Made by a program: the position numbers and the translations under genes. 64,000 bases of DNA from the NCBI GenBank assembly GCA_013397455.1, contig VYZB01000924.1, forward strand, positions 88,204 through 152,203. Direction: 5' to 3'. This document shows positions 61,095-64,000 of this stretch, one piece after another; the stretch's first letter is position 1; every line of letters starts with the position of its first letter. The stretch is from Crotophaga sulcirostris (Eukaryota; Chordata; Aves; Cuculiformes; Crotophagidae). The notes under the pieces were generated by a model. That model did no database searches. It worked only from the letters and a program-made list of their open reading frames with translations, and was not told the origin of the DNA.

Positions 61095-63410
61095 AAAGAG
61101 AAGCAGACATACCAACACCCTTTCTTTTTATTTAGGTTTTCTTTAAGCAGCCCTGACCACCAAAAAAACAAAATTACAATTTGGCTTTAGGATAAAAAGT
61201 CACCTCACGCTTGGATTATCCATTAGGTAATTTGTATTGCAGTCTAGAAAAGGTGTTTAATCTCCTTATAATTAGCTAAAACCATAGTAACTCAAGGAAT
61301 TTCATATGAGATGCTTGCTGCTTTTGCAGAACATTTTCTTTTCGCTACTGCAAAAAAGGGACTTTGGGCTATTTCAGATTTAAATAAAACACTCCAGTTA
61401 GAATAAATGCTTTCGGTCAGTAACTTACATTACAACATAAACTACTCGGCACCCACAAGTAGATCTCCTGTCACAGCAGTGACTGCTACGGGACTGAGCT
61501 ACCGATAAAGACCAAAATCATTTTGTGGCGATATTTCCAAGGGAATATATATATTTTTTTCCCCCATTTCCTTCAGACAAGCATCAACCTACAGGTGCCT
61601 CCAGGCCAAATATCTTGGCGTGAGAAGCAATTGGTGTGATTTTGGTTTCCTAGCAAGTTCAAATATTTTAAAAATGTTTACACCACTTTGAGATATGCAT
61701 TGGAAAAAACGGACCCTCTATCCAACTCTGATTTTCCTCCACTCCAAACCCACCCCAGCTTTAAACATTTAGCTCTGTCTGGCTTTGCCGGGGAAAAAAA
61801 AAAACCTCAGTATAGCAAGGTCTTATAAGAAGACAAAACAAGAGAAGGGGAAACTAAGGGAAACGGTTATGTGGGTGATTGAGAACATACTCACACTGTG
61901 CAGAGTTAGAGCAAAACATCTACTGATTTTTTTTTTGCCTTAGGATGGATGCAACTTCATCCCAACCCAGCGTACACTTCCCTGCGCCGAAAACCTTCCC
62001 TGCTCCGTTTCTCCAAATTTACCATTTCCATATGCAGCATCATCTTAAAAACATCTCTCTGGGATCAGGCCAGGCTCCCTGCAAGCACTTACAGCACTAA
62101 AATCTCACTACCCAGCAACCCAAATCTAAGATTTATTTCTTCTTCTCTCGCTGTGGTCCATCCTGCAAGCATCTCGCCGGGCTCTGGCGAGCGATATGAA
62201 AGCGTTTGATCTTGCACGCTTTAATTATGTGCTCGCAGTCATTAAATTCCCATTCTGCCAAGCGAGATCTATCTTGTAATCCTCGTCCCAAAAACATCAG
62301 TTATCACCATTATTATTTCTAGAGCAGCGTAGCTACAAATGGAACTGAGAAATGAGCTAATAAATCACGGCAATATTAATACAGTCATAAAAATAAGTGC
62401 GCTACTCACTGTGTTTGAAGGTGTGCTAAGTCAATAACTTTATGGCCCAGATGTGGCCTCGCAGAGCTGAAACTCTGAGGGTAAAATTACCACTAAAATT
62501 ACACTTTCCATTAAACACGCTGAATTTCACAGGTTATTATTTAGGCGAGGATTGCAACCTCCCCCAAAACATCAAGAAACATTAGGAGCATGTAAGAAAT
62601 AAGACTATTCCCGCAGGGCCAGGGGAGAATAGGATGGAGGGGCAGGAAGGACAGGCTGAGCTACTCCTTTTATTATTTTCAGATGTTTCCCCGAGAACAC
62701 CACGGCGCTTTTATAAATCTACACATTTGGACTCTCTTCAAACTAACGGACCAGATTCTTTCACTGCCTTCAAGGGACTCCGCGCTCCGACTCCATTTGG
62801 CCCGGCCGCTCCGGAGTTGGCCGGGAGACGGGAGTTTAATAGACACCACATGCACAGTAGCTGCTCTTCCGAATGCTTTATCGCTCAAAGAGTTCAGTTC
62901 CATTGAAACCCTCAAAACCAAACAACTCCCTTGAATCCATACGGCTCTGCCCTTTGACACAAACCCATCCAGGAATTCCAGCAACACTGTTTTACCCTTC
63001 CCTTTCCTTCACCGCTTCACTCTTTTAATGCACAGCCAGGATCAAGCCCGGTCCTGCATGCCGAGGTCCTCGCTCCCTTCATTTTTATGAATACTTGAAT
63101 AAAATAATTCCTAATTTCCCAGTAGGGAAACAGTGGGATAGTTGAGAAAAAAAGCGTTACAGGTTAAAACAGCAAAATCTGGACGACCAAAATAGCAAAT
63201 TTCTGCTGCCAGTCGTCCTGGTCCCGTTCACCTGCCCCCGAATGCGATGTGGGATGGGGAACACGGGGACACAGGGAGCAACTCCCACCACTCCCAGCTT
63301 CAGCAGCGCCCACGAAGCACCGACCCTTAGGAGATGCAGGGAGGGTCAGAGCAGCTCCCTTCGCATCCTTGCCCGGGACTGGCGTTCTTCCCCCAGGATT
63401 TGCAGCCCCT
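61095..63410. other. Gene-free stretch
   Basis: AT-rich to about 62600, then rising CpG density towards the window end. An AT-rich conserved-looking island lies near 62200-62430. No exon recognised. Confidence 0.55.
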
Positions 63411-63487
63411 TCTCTCTCCTCTCAGCCCCCCGAACCCTCTTTATCTCCAGGACCGGATGCGCTCGGACCCGCCTGTTGCAGAACAAC
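63411..63487 (+). repeat. Repeated unit, copy 1 (interrupted by CR1)
   Basis: Shares CTCTCCTCTCAGCCCCCCGA, TTTATCTCCAGG, GATGCGCTCG and CCTGTTGCAGAACAAC with copies 2 and 3. The unit resumes after the CR1 insertion with AACAACCCCATCCC at 63594-63607. Confidence 0.9.
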
Positions 63488-63593
63488 AGTGATGAGTTGG
63501 TGTTGGTGATGAGTTGGTGTTAGTGTTGGCTTATAGGTTGGACTTGATGATCTCAGAGGTCTCTTCCAACCTGGTTATACTGTGAAACTGTGA
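63488..63593 (+). mobile_element. CR1 LINE 3' fragment inserted in repeat copy 1, with target-site duplication
   Basis: A 106-base CR1 3' end (AGGTTGGACTTGATGATCTC, tail ACTGTGAAACTGTGA) flanked by AACAAC at 63482-63487 and again at 63594-63599. Copy 2 of the host repeat has the uninterrupted GCAGAACAACCCCATCCC, i.e. the empty site. Confidence 0.93.
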
Positions 63594-63710
63594 AACAACC
63601 CCATCCCGGCACGGGATGCAATGAAACGCGACTCAGACCTTAACGAACGACAATCTAGGGTCGCGCGTGTGTGTCCCGTGTTCCCCAAACCCCACCTCGG
63701 GATGTGCACC

Positions 63711-63800
63711 CTCTCCTCTCAGCCCCCCCGAACACCCTTTATCTCCAAGGAGCCGATGCGCTCGCACCCCGTTGCCTGTTGCAGAACAACCCCATCCCAG
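63711..63800 (+). repeat. Repeated unit, copy 2 (uninterrupted)
   Basis: CTCTCCTCTCAGCCCCCCCG, CCCTTTATCTCCAAGGAGCC, GATGCGCTCGCACCC and CCTGTTGCAGAACAACCCCA. About 200 bases after copy 1 once the CR1 is discounted. Confidence 0.9.
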
Positions 63801-63918
63801 CAATTAACAGCGGCTCGGAGCAATAATTACCCATCTCCCCCCAAGTCGTGCGCCCCTCCAGCATCACCTGTACCAGCGCAGCCCCCATCGAAGAAGCAGA
63901 GCTCAGCACCCCCCTCCC

Positions 63919-64000
63919 TCTCTCTCCTCTCAGCCCCCCGAACCCCTTTATCTCTCCAGGGAGCAGATGCGCTCGCACCCGCCTGTTGCACAACCACCCC
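63919..64000 (+). repeat. Repeated unit, copy 3 (cut by window end)
   Basis: TCTCTCTCCTCTCAGCCCCC, CCCTTTATCTCTCCAGGGAG, GATGCGCTCGCACCCGCCTG then TTGCACAACCACCCC. The array may continue beyond the window. Confidence 0.9.

Noticed and set aside
1..64000. CRISPR arrays, prokaryotic operons, tRNA or rRNA genes, viral genes
   Set aside because: None seen on either strand by eye. Repeats are CR1 fragments, microsatellites and the local unit at the right end. A tRNA or covariance-model scan would settle weak RNA genes.

Overview
This window is vertebrate nuclear DNA, almost certainly from a bird. Genes are sparse and split by spliceosomal introns. About sixteen fragments of CR1 LINE retrotransposons are scattered on both strands, with the 5' truncation and short octamer-type 3' tails typical of avian CR1. 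There is no bacterial or viral gene organisation. Two genes are recognisable, both on the minus strand: the 5' part of MEIOB and the 3' terminal exon of a heparan sulfate 3-O-sulfotransferase best matched to HS3ST6. These genes are neighbours in the same orientation on human 16p13.3, which supports both calls. By known synteny this would be a chromosome 14-type microchromosome in chicken (inference).

Layout: positions 1-8007 are AT-rich and hold six consecutive coding exons of MEIOB (exon numbers assume one untranslated exon upstream). All splice phases agree across the six exons, giving the first 209 codons plus 2 bases; the rest of the gene lies left of position 1. Positions 8008-9686 would be the 5'UTR intron. 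A cluster of YY1, E2F and CCAAT motifs at 9776-9811 is the likely MEIOB promoter. Positions 9812-29487 are an intergenic stretch with no gene I can support. HS3ST6 exon 2 with stop codon is at 29702-30320, and its first polyadenylation signal is at 29488-29493. From 30321 to 64000 I find no HS3ST6 exon 1, so this is either its long first intron or, if exon 1 is missing or elsewhere, upstream DNA. The stretch holds CR1 fragments, a GGAT microsatellite, several AT-rich islands that resemble conserved regulatory DNA, and a CpG-richer end with three copies of a repeated unit, one of them split by a CR1 insertion.

The two genes do not work together. MEIOB is a meiotic single-strand DNA binding protein that acts with SPATA22 and RPA in recombination. 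The sulfotransferase is a Golgi enzyme that modifies heparan sulfate. I found no novel multi-gene system. The most informative observations are the germline-type MEIOB promoter, a CR1 insertion with its target-site duplication and an empty site in a sister repeat, a 16-bp perfect inverted repeat at a CR1 5' junction, and the very long apparent HS3ST6 intron.
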